Positions 19,201-23,668 are shown, numbered from the stretch's first letter. The stretch: DNA of 64,000 nucleotides from Accumulibacter sp. (GCF_029255125.1 NZ_JAPUVR010000105.1:1-64000), one strand, 5' to 3'. Numbers and translations: made by a program. The notes: a model not told the origin generated them from the sequence alone.

Positions 19201-22187
19201 ACCGGCAGGTTGTTCAGACCAACCGCTTCGCCCGCTCCCGTTGCTTCGTAGGCGCCGAGTTGAGTACCGTCGGGAGCAAAGGCCTCGATCCGCGCGCGCA
19301 GATCAGGTGCCACCTCGTACAGACCGACCGACAGCCGCTGGCCAGCGTCAAGATCGAGGAAGTAGGTGTCGTAGTCCTCACCCCAAGGCTCGTAGAGGGC
19401 ACCTTCGCGCGCGGGTTCTGCGCTGCCATAAACCAGCGACCCCGCAGGAGCCCGTCTGACCAGCGGCGTTTGATACGCGGCTTCGTCAATGTCCACGCCA
19501 AAAACTAGCGCGCGATCGCCGCCTGCCTGCCCATCGCTATCGCCATCGAGCAGATTTCCCGCCACGTCGCGGAAACCTGTGGACTGGCTGAGCACGCTCA
19601 GCCGGTACGCGCCTTCGGCCAGCTCGGGAAACGCGACGTAAACCCGATCGCCTTGAAAATCCAGCAACGAGGCAGCAACCGACCGACCGCTGAGCGTATC
19701 GACCAGCCGCACATCCTCCGGCCCCAGCCCAACTGACGACATCATCTCGCTGAAGCCGATACTGAAACCGAAAGCGCCCGCCAACATGCGGTCGCCATCA
19801 TTGACGCTTTGCCAGGTAACGGTCGGCGCCTGCAGGTCGACATCGAACTGCCGTGTATCTCCCGCGTTGCCAACACTATTGCTCAGATCGTGAATCACAT
19901 CGGCCGCCAGAGTCATGCTGTAGTGCATGTGCACCGACTGCGCGGCAAGAACGAAGCGCACCGTGGCCGGATCGACGAGCAACGCATCAAGCACCTCGAC
20001 CGGGTTGCCGTCGCCATCGCTGACGCTCAGATCGCTGGGCGACAGGCCGTCAATCCGCACCGCCTGCGAAAAAGTGAAGTCGACCGCACTCGGGAAAGCC
20101 CCGAGTCGCGCCCCGTCAGCAACGGAAACGCCGACCAGATCCATCGCTTGCACGTCCGCCGTGCCAGTCGCCCCGGCCACGTGCAGCGTGTAATCGCCGC
20201 TGCCGGACAACGAGCTGACCCGCAAACGGTATGCTCCACCGGCGTCATCCGGAACAAGGTATTCGATCCGCGCATTACGCCCATCGAAGGCGCCATTGTC
20301 ATCGCTGGCAACCTCTACGCTGGCCAAGCCAGGGGAATACAGTTGCAGGCGCGGGTCAAGACTGTTCAGCGGCGCGCGCACGTCGGCCGGATCGTCGGCG
20401 GCCCCACCGAAGGTGGTCGTCGTAATCACCAAGTGATCGCCGGGGTTGGCCGCGATCAGATACTGGTCGCCGGCGCCGAGCGGGTCGCCCGCAGCCCAGG
20501 CCACCGCCTGCTCGAGCATGCGATCGGCATCGCCGCTACGCAGCCCGGAACCTAGCGAAAAACCGAAGGCATACGCCGGACCCAGGTACACCGCGTGACC
20601 AAACCCGCGGTTGGCCGCTGCAGCAACGGCTCGCGGAGCTTCCTCGCCGCGTTGAACCGTCGCCAAAACAGTTGCATCAGGATCAACCGGCGGCAGCGCC
20701 ACCGGGTTTTCGACGTAGCTGCTGCCGTCAGGTCCGCTGCCGACGAAAAAGGCGCCAAGCCCCTCGTTGATCGGATGCAGAGCACCACTCGGCGTCACCC
20801 AGACCTCGCTGGTATAGCCCTGCGCATAGTCCCATGCCGAGGCATTCACTGGCAGAACGGCGTCGATCGCCGCTCGGGCTTCGGCAGACAACGATTGTGC
20901 AGCCAGCAGGCTGAAGCCCGTTGCCACCACACCACCGCCATTGAAAACGTAGGGTTCCAGAATGCCGGCATAAGGAGCGAATTCGCTCAGTCCAGAGGCC
21001 GTGCCGCCAACCACGACGACATCGTAGCTCGACATTTCACCCAGCGTATCGATGTCCAGCGGGGCGACCAGGCTGGCGGCAAACCGACCCTGCGCATCGT
21101 CATTGAGCTGACCGACCATCGCGTTCAGCCCACCGTCGAGCCCCGGCTGCATTGAGGAGACGACCGCAATGCGCAGTGCGCTGCTGCCTCCGCCAAGATG
21201 ACCGATGACATCGGCCAACGGACTCAGCGGCTGCGCCTGTAGGGCGCTGTCGTTCGGCTCAACATCCATGCGCGCCTGGCGCAGCGCCACCAGGCTGTAA
21301 CGCTCGCCGCCACTACCGCTGACCCGCAGGTAGTAGGTACCGGCAAGTGCCGCGAAACCGTCGACGACCTGATCGCTAGTGGCTGCGCCGCGCCGGCCAG
21401 CCGCGACGGAACGGCCTGTCGCATCGATAAGCTGCAGCCCAAGCGCCCCGCCACCCCCGGTATCGAGCGCGGTCAAGGCGAGCGAGAGACGCTCGTCGGC
21501 CGGCAGTTCGAGGCGGTAAAAATCGGCCGTCCCCGGTTCGACGCTGCCGACAACCGCCGCCCGCTGCCCACCTTCTGGCAGGTCGAGCCAGGCTGGCGCC
21601 AGATCCTGCGCGCCCGTGAGATCGTTGTCGCTGACCCCGCCAAGCAGTTCGCGCTCCAGGCTGGCGTTCAGAAAGACGTCGGCATTGAAGTTGCCGCTGC
21701 CGGCCAGGTTCTCGACGCGCAGCAGATAGTCGCCGCTGTCCGCCACCGGGAGTGAATCGAGCAGAAGCTTCTCTCCGGCCTGCTGGGCGACCGCCTCGCC
21801 GAGCGGATCGCCGCCAGCCGGTCCGAAGATCTGAATCTTGCCTTGCAGCTGCGCATCCGCTTCAAAAAGCACGGAGATGCGCTGCCCGGCGTCGAGTGAC
21901 AGCGTGTAGTCGGTCGTTCCGAGCTCGGCGAAGTGACCCGCGGTGTCACCTTGCTCGACGCGCTGAATGAACGACCCCAGCGGCGCCACCGGAGTGAAGT
22001 CGGCGGAGAGCAGGATGCGTGGTTCGAGGCTTTCGAAGAGGAAGCGGTTGCCTGCAGGCGCAGCGCCCGCGGCAGTGCCCGCTCGTGTCTTTTCCCGACC
22101 GGCAGCGCCGAAAAAACGATCGAGCGTCGATTTCAGCAGAGCTGGAATCACTTTGCGCTGGGAAAACATCTTCGACATTCCGTTCAT
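1..22187 (-). CDS. Giant LEPR-XLL multidomain surface/secreted protein with embedded S8 peptidase (3' end outside window)
   Basis: One open frame of 7,395 codons runs from an ATG at 22187 off the left edge. I checked that the same frame is kept at 22187, 18000, 12000, 6240, 2600 and 3. There is no Sec signal peptide; residues 54-60 read LEPRILL, the LEPR-XLL motif of very large secreted proteins. In order come four PPC/Ig-like supermodules (about residues 60-3400), nine CARDB-like domains (about 3416-4596), a region with folds I cannot name and a five-Cys cluster (about 4600-6160), three SdrD_B-type repeats, a subtilisin domain (Asp6521, His6563, Ser6749), a fourth SdrD-type repeat, and a cadherin-like array from about 6970 to the edge. 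Adhesion, matrix or protease function is inferred from these domains. The LEPR-XLL start suggests type I secretion, but no HlyB/HlyD genes are in the window. The C-terminus, where a secretion or sorting signal would be, is not visible. Confidence 0.9.
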   Translation of the reverse strand, partial: MNGMSKMFSQRKVIPALLKSTLDRFFGAAGREKTRAGTAAGAAPAGNRFLFESLEPRILLSADFTPVAPLGSFIQRVEQGDTAGHFAELGTTDYTLSLDAGQRISVLFEADAQLQGKIQIFGPAGGDPLGEAVAQQAGEKLLLDSLPVADSGDYLLRVENLAGSGNFNADVFLNASLERELLGGVSDNDLTGAQDLAPAWLDLPEGGQRAAVVGSVEPGTADFYRLELPADERLSLALTALDTGGGGALGLQLIDATGRSVAAGRRGAATSDQVVDGFAALAGTYYLRVSGSGGERYSLVALRQARMDVEPNDSALQAQPLSPLADVIGHLGGGSSALRIAVVSSMQPGLDGGLNAMVGQLNDDAQGRFAASLVAPLDIDTLGEMSSYDVVVVGGTASGLSEFAPYAGILEPYVFNGGGVVATGFSLLAAQSLSAEARAAIDAVLPVNASAWDYAQGYTSEVWVTPSGALHPINEGLGAFFVGSGPDGSSYVENPVALPPVDPDATVLATVQRGEEAPRAVAAAANRGFGHAVYLGPAYAFGFSLGSGLRSGDADRMLEQAVAWAAGDPLGAGDQYLIAANPGDHLVITTTTFGGAADDPADVRAPLNSLDPRLQLYSPGLASVEVASDDNGAFDGRNARIEYLVPDDAGGAYRLRVSSLSGSGDYTLHVAGATGTADVQAMDLVGVSVADGARLGAFPSAVDFTFSQAVRIDGLSPSDLSVSDGDGNPVEVLDALLVDPATVRFVLAAQSVHMHYSMTLAADVIHDLSNSVGNAGDTRQFDVDLQAPTVTWQSVNDGDRMLAGAFGFSIGFSEMMSSVGLGPEDVRLVDTLSGRSVAASLLDFQGDRVYVAFPELAEGAYRLSVLSQSTGFRDVAGNLLDGDSDGQAGGDRALVFGVDIDEAAYQTPLVRRAPAGSLVYGSAEPAREGALYEPWGEDYDTYFLDLDAGQRLSVGLYEVAPDLRARIEAFAPDGTQLGAYEATGAGEAVGLNNLPVDSAGRYRIVLSNLQDPAQGNWTSGHFKLDVLLNSAVELERAGWGTNNDAASAENLGATVIDLGDGAQRGAVLGNLSVQTLNVVAEQAFAGDPEAMWTLRTITGDPNPPSIDWNLGGSGQLTMNSSSNVDGAGNKYSVLQEAEWAVDLSGLTQATLSFREIGLDAAAERFATGEAGRFVGFSGHVNADGVALSPDGENWFPLVQLAAEYGDLWNTYSVDLDAAAAAAGWSLDGLFRIRFQYFDDPAALKYRSWDDVVITTENPLAVSSVSVQGEGGGYESQPSLLADGIIPVQGSDWNRSGNFWWWGQTFDPQNGNGLAVVLDLGAAREVADLLLSVDNNDDYAVDWSADGETWNRLLAVAADLGDVGYGMDTISTVAGSEEYVDGVDFAGAVSARYLRVYASGGDDAYAVGEVRVLGAPGQRIGLDQDWYSFTLNDYESATLALHHQNPQSAGNVRMEIVDANGNLVASDLPGAGEVARVIANFVAHPGLGPSGTFYVRVFGAAPGDYNLVLTRNADFGLENGGDQAIGPSGRVLGAIVGGETDGFLLHLNGGDVVELWTHTPGSDANGEFVNGLDPRIEVFDLAGNPVALDFDNDNAWNGGNAWLGLTVPGSDPVDYRVVVRDAGETGGEYVLYSSGATGVAEGLHVVSVAPADGLSVAAYPNWLRLDFSAPLRVDHVNNWDLVIRDPNGDESVAQSVWMADADTVFFNIANALDGVGEYTAILGGETMFDLSGRAVQYFASTFLFDDSSPKVVAASIAQDQVVVPGDLQVQIQFSEDLLAAVLDASDVQLRNETSGALLSATGFVYDDQTRTLRLDFSGLSEGNYTLTLFSRNDAFRDTGGLLLDGEYSGSLPSGNSVPGGDFVLRFATDRVGPTAYPTPLVGIQPDGSLIYDPLATGVFYGTGDSDDYTLNLDAGQTLSVILSPQAAGVRGGIVVLAPDGSPLAEAVGLLDGQNVVVQTAPVTSAGTYTIRAVSQAGGGAYQVQAFLNTRLEVEAGEDVQDLDGSFIALAGSAARGAARGSLSAGDVDWYGFSLSTGDSATLLLARDNRTQAANLTLDLYDAAGHWLASSLAGSVDVDRLIKNFTPAAGGVFHVRVSGDPASYSLLVLRNAQFDLEPNTLASQAMTLSLDGAGDGRVLGYLGNFVGAISSESEPNDTAANGGSAADLPLANDLNGSFSSIGGNQYRATVNGTISVGSDWDWDFFKVSLAAGDFLAINLNNAGVSDPFLHLYNSSGSRITYNDDYFGLNSYIGYTATYTGDYYVVADSYSNRTGGYQLIVTVTTPTPSFGDSRDQYLYAVNPGDVLIVETATPGDGSGEPVNLLDPQLFLYAPDGNLVALDQNGAADGRNARIEYTVSGAALAGALYRIEVRSENQTKGSYVLSARGSSATPPPFNVTTTTPADQALLAVYPATYTVDFSQALLLSSVDAADLTIDGIAASSVTVVDGDTLRFAIDQAAHGDAAYTVRIAAGALSSVSGQALSSFTATFETDATPPRVTVSSLLGGETLAPGSVVYSANFSEELASSGLGADDVLLVNLDTGVSIATSVSYAGGTLSASLGNLAEGNYRLTLVADADGFRDRRSNLLDGEYAGSLPSGDGVAGGNFVVDFKVDALGVTPLALSRVAPLGSLVNDAQVGSNLYAAADVDLFTIDLQAGQLASLRLTLENPALSARIELLDANGDLVPGATTSGSGTLLLANLPITLAGTHTLRISGLAGAGNYVVQLLLNAQFEAEAWGGAANDDLAAALSLDASAVGLQGAADRLAALGTVTAGNADWYRFSLAAGQVASLAVTRTDQPGAGGLSLELYDLAGTRLALGIADAGNVDQAISQFVAPAAGEYAVRVSSAATLPYSLLVTRGAEIGLENPGVSEVQDIGPTLQAVGYLGASGSGEGSIRVAVLNSGAANQVVNQLNDDTWFNFIATSVTYTQIDTVAELAAYDVVMLGDSNTSHGQIAAIAPALRQWVEAGGGVVGTGWLIYSAGATTGVPVADIDAIIPVDTTIGYAYQTNASLLDLTVGDHPVSAGVSDFAPGYYVEYSSTVDAGASVLANSVGSAGTQPAVVVGDVGAGRGVYLGPLYMISAYGQLASGDADRLLEQAVAWAAGDHDDRYSIEVTAGQALDIRTTTPFDAPGEPVNTLDARLELYDPSGNLVASDDNGADGDERNANILYTAASSGRYEVRVIAASSAQANRGEYILKVNGSVLSPGQAPTVVASNPAEGANFLNPPTTLTLTLSEGLLATSVEAADLTLSNGAQVTGVTLVDGRTLRFSVSAPNVAGSFAYTLAAGAVQDLQGLGNVAYTGHFTVDHTGAHVASQNPEAQASAPFSQMSFTFSEDLDPASVSVADIASFTGPSGNTITVNSVSVAGNVLTVNFAAQTQQGQYTMVLGPHIGDRVGNAMDQNQDGANGQTDDRYTAVVQLQSPDLQAISLSNPAAALWGDTIELIWRVENVGSDPARNNWYDAIYLSSDALLDGNDRRLYAAWASRNPLPADDGEVDDYSSTINLALPLDWDPIEGTYYLILRTDAFGHQPESNENNNTVAGQAITLRLPARPDLVVSNVSMPADLVLNPSGNTLVPITWTVTNQGTAAASGWYDLVQLSSDNVAGSDVHYGSFLFEGTLNPGESAIRTQYIALPYNYVGNVSEVARWVVVTTDGANQHYEVRPGTPSSHPAGEANNARVSEQPMTVRYPALPNLQVTAVTPPDHSFSGGDTVISWTVTNTGIGASSVPTWYDAVFLSTDNVLDGSDLLLGVVGNPSYLAGSGNVGNSYTSSLHFLVPQGWSGPYYYLVKTDYYNHMFENQNEGDNVGSAAVVIELTPPPDLQVVARNPNNNEWESSVRVNAPGGLWSGQAATVSWTVTNRGDGTTAPAAQWYDRAYMSVDDSYSNDDIVLGTWWRDGALEAGAAYSRSESIVLPIGLPADGVPTTYHFFVVTDVGNQVYEYVSEGNNDNSYASEIVSLTPPPDLEPDAIDLPATAQAGHSFAFTYAVTNFGTLTPNAYWNDRFWLSTDNVLDASDLHLGDRGHWGALDTDQSYSASFTYTLPNGIAGEYRVIMRTDVQNHVFEGLDNPANNYYPEGNNQIVSDVMAIVSRPADLVIVPGSFVSSASAEAGRTISASWTVRNDGSGDSVENGWIDQLVASLDDVLGNGDDVPLYSHQHSGVLAAGAGYSVNNVSVALPITLATGEYRLFVRTDAGNQVFESDNGNNSAVNSLSVLRQTADLQVVTVSDLPAEATAGGSLSLSWRVQNLGLQPTNVNYWYDDVFLSADPELGAGDISLGSVRHNNVLAPGEWYDAQASFTLSTAITAGSYYVIVRTDQHNTVVESPSEANNIASSPARVAIAAWAGGERPLSELRPDLAVTSVSLPADAYSGQPFTLQWTVTNQSTTDNTGARYWYDSVYLSRDLFLERSSDLYLGHVLQYRDLAVGEHYDVTQAFTVPAGYTGQLYAFVVTDVTGSVTESVETNNVTRSPGVVNVSLAPPANLVAGLITVPTNGVPGQAADITYRVSNAAGANAVVGSWKDTLYLSTDTLWDIGDAVIGSVWNTYAAADPFSGGEEYTQTLHAALPGVDPGEYHVIVRSDILNYVNETSDADNLSASLEAVALDAVVLPLGGSVSGELAYRQAAYYKLEVGAGETVQIRLDSAGSNVANELYVRFGSMPSLGRFDYASREAYDADPVVLIPETQAGTYYVLAYGADVSGAPAYTLSSAVIPFSLSEVRTDTVGNSGEATLRIDGARFSEATRFALRAPDGRLYDATRLFVEDSSRVYATFNLLLAAEGRYDVVAVQATGQTEVLNDAVTVIDDARGANLFSIIEGPRQVTIGRVNSFNLQYTNQGDGDSMAPLLIISSRSHVPIGYTGSDLRDQPIYYLGASIDGPMDILRPDTGYTQQLLYRSPMSEGQFDIRVATLQSTDSRLIDSAKWTEIEQSIKPLAPEGMSSNEWNAAWEVFWGRIRVTMGNTWGDYVRMLNQAMLLVSEQGSPVRDVRTLMATVYQQHPDWRPASNLSGTLRDAETGAALANVQLAAYRTTSQGLALGGYATTDINGRFTLSGLLPGNYSLGLASGVFDMNRNGLDDSGEVLGGAPLALPSLAVSFSADTAAGDVYVLDTTRVVHTDDSAPVLANAPDGTPNILWLRDGKAWHAWFDGSNWRDARAVSADGASDLNLVAAGNVLDGSDPGLIAVWQQNGGNDALGGNDSEIFYAVARPRAGGGYQWSAPIRLTNDVVADRGLEVVVIGSGQVLIVDKKENVAIQDDADVYYYVVDVATGALLWTATPTVLRPQASVAYSYDKEYGPWNALGMEVKATIGLHGEATQNECEASLTVGGGAELSLESDNLGITLEGHGDLEAEWGVDLAAHDWDFHQATAKIGISGELDWKNGLLKMLGAIPTPATKAAASFIEWATAAINKTGVVEASNGIKGSIGLDFSGLRWTIAEPFPEWIWPNVIAEAAVEASVKAYAGIQIKDDDDWKLEVEGGIVAEVDVYPSVQLTKLGGEIGITLTLWGIDFSPEPYFLGYEKSDLVPLDATGQQRPLYRQSWNSALLIGTGADYGNAVLADVGSDLYDDGSPALAHDAAGTYAAWTHNLGDIGSEVRVATYDGSAWSTPLAIAGSLGWNGSVNTMTDASGRRMVIWTRADTSSLNHNSDLDTLQAARAANEVMYSVFDGSSWSAPAVLAATAGQDGGITLSKDAAGKVIAGWISTDSAGIQHLLSASWNGSTWSAAQEIAAAATLGQLELGLVGSTLTAFWTEDVSAAGDSSETSMRSARYLGGVWSSASAFSPVLLSATLGASEVSATTGFSLNGSDVPLQAQTLAGVLFGPPPDECFKCKPEDIKKVTENAPNCRPGGGTDVQYDPEECIERTIIYQPCAVRPRDPNDILGPQGFGDENWITASATEAYTIRFENAADASAPAQQVVITQILDPDLDPRTFRPDDFGWGDFRQELTVNRLQYSGRVDLTASRGYYVDVVASVDVPTATITWTLTTIDPATGEMPADASIGFLPVNDTVYDENHQVVVEGTHRGEGFVSYTVRPKAGRPSGTRVDAQASIVFDTQAPIVTPTIFATLDSGRPSSQVAPLPASILPATGDATEFLVSWGGSDESGGSAIADYTIHVSVDGGAFSIWRLNTPSTEAIYTGHRGHTYAFYSTARDNAGNEEEAPADADTVTTIAGGSGSLSGVKYEDVNGDGVRGVGENGLAGWTIYLDANESGTLDAGEVSVLTDANGVYRFADLVAGNYLVGEEMRSGWMAINPAAGSRQITIVGGEESTADFGNFALAQIGGLKFNDLDGDGSQDEGEGGLAGWTIELDRGGDGTIDASATTDDYGYYRFTDLGPGVYRVSEVQREGWLQTAPSSGYYSVSPTSGADIGGNDFANVQAGSIAGRKFEDVNGDRRWNAEDDRGLAGWTIYLDRNANGVLESGERHTTTAADGSYRFDNLLPGTYTVAEVMQAGWVQTYPGVSPARTVSLTGSTAVLSLPDELVRADVSADEVLSNTLAEHLTNLDAYRANADYAALNGAGVTTVVIDTGIDLNHSFFGPDTNADGIADRIVFQWDFAENDADASDRHGHGSNVSSLIASSDALARGVAPQADLIALKVFTDAGSGNFGDLEEALQWTLSHADSYHIGVINMSLGDGENWADAASMYGIGDELAALAAHGVIIVAAAGNSYYEYSGQLGVAYPAADPAVVAAGAVWSGDFGGQYRYGSGAIDVSTGAGRIAAFSQRDDTQLDAFVPGTRMLGANATGGTVTMYGTSQASAYLAGIATLAQDVAQQYLHRNLTTGEFAALLASSGNTILDGDDENDNVANTGLSFSTLDILALANAIRNLSTSGNGGGGGSTDDDPNVGLIAGPASHTVHVAAGEDIAERDFGNFRLGEISGTVFDDFDANGGYDPGISDSGLPEMTVFIDADGDGALDVDETSTTTGVGGAWRIAGVGPGTHRVTLLNPGGWTHTTANFFDVFMASGGSETRDFGVNQIPYAGDDSFVGDEDQAMVIDLARGDNDPDGPQRVVQVLNAPSFGNLVELGGGVFSYSPTADFNGEDSFTYQVFDGLATSNVATVRLTINAVNDAPVAVGEAYAFDEDVALEVLPNGVLANDTDVDGDSLSVILVSGVAHGALTLSADGGFTYTPDANYNGSDSFSYKVNDGSADSNVVTVSLTIGAVNDAPLAIEDAYAVDEDNTLSVSAANGVLTNDSDVDGDSLSVILVSNVVHGVLVLDADGGFAYTPDANYNGSDSFIYRVSDGVTISNDITVSLSIRPVNDAPVARDNSYSVARNGTLAVVAEGGVLANDSDVEGDALVAELVSEPAHGQLVLNADGSFTYTPDVGYSGTDSFVYAAKDGVDTSTATVFLNVGGGNNAPLAVADAYTVDEDGSLTVAANGVLGNDSDLDGDSLSAVLVS
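1750..2665 (-). other. Subtilisin-family (S8) peptidase domain within the giant protein
   Basis: All three catalytic motifs are present in order in the giant frame. Asp in VVIDTGID is encoded at 2625-2627, His in HGHGSNV at 2499-2501 and Ser in YGTSQAS at 1941-1943. An oxyanion-hole region AAAGNSYY lies between His and Ser. Spacing between the residues fits the S8 family. The domain therefore looks catalytically competent; whether it cleaves its own polypeptide or other proteins cannot be told from the sequence. Confidence 0.85.
2830..3695 (-). repeat. Three SdrD_B-type repeats preceding the subtilisin domain
   Basis: Three units of about 80-90 residues each carry the pattern G.KF.D.NGDG, then GLAGWTIYLD, then a Y.F..L.PG.Y turn and a GW ending (GWMAINP, GWLQTAP, GWVQTYP). 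This is the SdrD B-like collagen-binding-type fold common in cell-surface proteins. A fourth, more diverged unit (FDDFDANGG, FIDADGDG) follows the peptidase at about 1360-1585. The repeated acidic DxDGD stretches suggest calcium binding. Confidence 0.75.
8400..11945 (-). repeat. Nine tandem CARDB-like domains inside the giant protein
   Basis: The giant protein here contains nine consecutive units of about 120-140 residues. Each opens with a DL.V pattern followed by a W.V.N.G core (for example SWTVTNTG, TYAVTNFG, SWRVQNLG) and a YLS.D element, and ends in NN. This is the signature of CARDB, a bacterial adhesion-type Ig fold. Units start near 11930, 11530, 11120, 10740, 10310, 9920, 9540, 9130 and 8760. 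They differ from one another at DNA level, so this is an old protein-level array and not a recent tandem duplication. Confidence 0.8.
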
Positions 22188-22248
22188 GGCAACTGCCTCC
22201 TCGCCCTGGCGGGCGACCAAAAGGGAAACCGCTTCAAACACCCGGACC

Positions 22249-22287
22249 AAAAAACAACAGGCCGCTCTCGAACGAGGCAGGCCTGTT
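22249..22287 (-). terminator. Rho-independent terminator downstream of the PEP-CTERM gene
   Basis: Arms AACAGGCC (22256-22263) and GGCCTGTT (22280-22287) form a perfect 8-bp stem whose loop holds a further CTC/GAG pairing. Read on the minus strand, the stem is followed by GTTTTTTGG. The position, between the stop at 22383 and the giant-gene start at 22187, suggests the two genes are mostly transcribed separately. Confidence 0.75.
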
Positions 22288-22382
22288 TGGGTCACACCAC
22301 AAATTGTCTGTATCTCGTCGCTGCCGAGCAGTTACGCTCCCAGCGACCAAGGCGCCGACGCCAGTCATCTCTGTTCATCGGC

Positions 22383-23069
22383 TCACTGCGGAACACCACC
22401 CCGTCGTCGCCGTGCAGAAACGAGCACGACAGCGAGCGCGCAAACTATCAGACTCAGGCCGCCAGGCTCCGGCACGGTGGGCGAACGCTCGACCACGACG
22501 CGCATCGGATCGCCCGAAGTCACCGAGGCGTACTGAAACTCGGTCAGAGCCGCATCGGTCAGCGACGACGGACCGGCCCCTTGCTCGAAGCCGATTTCGT
22601 AGCTACCGGGAGCCGCGTTGGCGAGAATGTTGAACGAGGCCGAGAGCAAAACACCTTGCGCCAAGCGGTTGAGGAGCGTTTGCGGATCGAGCCCGGAATT
22701 CAGGTCAGCCCAATCAAACCGATAGAAGCCGCCTGAAGCGTCATGGTTAACCGTCAGATCCGGCGGCAAGCTGGCCAGAAAACTGGTCAGTCCGATCGGT
22801 GCATCGGCGCCAAACCTCAACGTGGAACTGGCTGGATCAAAGCTCAGCGGGGCAGCGCCCCAGTTCAGCACCAGGTTCCAGCCAATGAGCGAGCCCATGT
22901 CCACGCTGGCTGGAGAATCCGGCACGATGCGCATCGTCGTGGTCACGGTACTGCCCGGCAAACCGCTCGCAGAAGTCGCGGTGACGACCGGCGAGGCGAC
23001 GGCAGCTCCCGAGCAAAGCAGCAACCCGAGAGCGAAACAGGCGGTCAGGGAACGGATTTGGGAAAACAT
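22383..23069 (-). CDS. PEP-CTERM sorting-domain protein, cohesin-like
   Basis: The 228-residue exported protein starts with a Sec signal peptide (LTACFALGLLLCSGAAVAS). It ends with a canonical PEP-CTERM tail: VPEPGG, a hydrophobic segment, then RRRR. Such tails are recognised and cleaved by an exosortase in the inner membrane, and the proteins are tied to exopolysaccharide and floc formation. The body resembles the cohesin-like beta-sandwich found in many PEP-CTERM proteins; this part is less certain. I chose the ATG at 23069 over one at 23111 because it is preceded by GAGGTC at good spacing and puts the signal peptide at the N-terminus. A sigma-54 element lies 55-70 bp upstream. Confidence 0.85.
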   Translation of the reverse strand: MFSQIRSLTACFALGLLLCSGAAVASPVVTATSASGLPGSTVTTTMRIVPDSPASVDMGSLIGWNLVLNWGAAPLSFDPASSTLRFGADAPIGLTSFLASLPPDLTVNHDASGGFYRFDWADLNSGLDPQTLLNRLAQGVLLSASFNILANAAPGSYEIGFEQGAGPSSLTDAALTEFQYASVTSGDPMRVVVERSPTVPEPGGLSLIVCALAVVLVSARRRRGGVPQ

Positions 23070-23123
23070 GTGTTGACCTCTTTTCGGCAAAGACAGCAAG
23101 CAAACTTCCATGGTTGATCTATT

Positions 23124-23139
23124 AGCAAGATTCGCACCA
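23124..23139 (-). promoter_or_regulatory. Sigma-54 (-24/-12) promoter of the PEP-CTERM gene
   Basis: Minus-strand TGGTGCGAATCTTGCT matches the sigma-54 consensus TGGCACG-N4-TTGCW. The invariant GG and GC dinucleotides are present at exactly the right spacing. It would give a 5' leader of about 44 nt. PrsR, encoded at 33565-34923, is the obvious candidate activator. Confidence 0.7.
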
Positions 23140-23398
23140 CACAGCCCATTCGATGTTAACTCAATCGGGTCGAATGCACTGGGAGCGCGCCGCCCGGGTC
23201 AACTGTAAAAAAACTCGACACACTTTACGTCGGCCACCCATCGCTCTCTATCTGGATCGCCGCTGCCCGCAATGTACTAAGTCGCATCGCGCCGGGCTCG
23301 GCGGTCAGCGCAAATCCGTCGTTTGCGCGCCCGCCGACCGACGCTTGGCGACGGCCGACGGCGCAAGACGAGCGGGCGGCAGGCACGCTGGGCCAGGC
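23140..23398. other. Intergenic stretch between the PEP-CTERM promoter and yggX
   Basis: No gene is supported here. It lies upstream of the -24/-12 element and is where enhancer sites for a sigma-54 activator would be expected. A GTAAA...TTTAC inverted pair flanks an A-rich run near 23204-23228, but no clear repeated palindrome was found. Confidence 0.4.
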
Positions 23399-23668
23399 TC
23401 ACGTCGGCGGGACGTAACCCTGCACGCGATCTGCCCCGCTACCGAAGAAGTGCTGCTCCATCTGTTCCGCCAGGTACTTCCGGTGCGCGGCGTCCGCCAG
23501 ATTCAAGCGGTTCTCGTTAATGATCATCGTCTGCATGCGCACCCACTGCTGCCAAGCCTCTTTCGAGACGCTGTCATAGATCCGCTTGCCGAGCTGGCCC
23601 GGATAGGGCGGCAGGTCCAGTCCTTCTGCCGGACGGCCAAGCTTGACGCAATCAACCATTCTTGTCAT
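23399..23668 (-). CDS. yggX: YggX-type Fe(2+)-trafficking / oxidative damage protection protein
   Basis: This 89-residue cytosolic protein has the family's usual length and sequence: VDCVKLG near the N-terminus with the conserved Cys, then [21 protein letters not shown] and [12 protein letters not shown]. YggX-family proteins protect Fe-S enzymes from oxidants and are proposed to handle labile iron. It is the last gene of the minus-strand run rsmE-pap-argA-yggX, 66 nt downstream of argA. Confidence 0.93.
   Translation of the reverse strand: MTRMVDCVKLGRPAEGLDLPPYPGQLGKRIYDSVSKEAWQQWVRMQTMIINENRLNLADAAHRKYLAEQMEQHFFGSGADRVQGYVPPT

Noticed and set aside
15912..19508. Plus-strand open frame of 1,198 codons
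   Set aside because: It is antisense to the second and third supermodules of the giant protein, with no recognisable fold.
1..22187. Possibility that the repeat-rich region is a CRISPR array or recent tandem DNA duplication
   Set aside because: Repeats are at protein level with unit lengths of 80-140 residues and diverged DNA; no short identical repeats with unique spacers occur.
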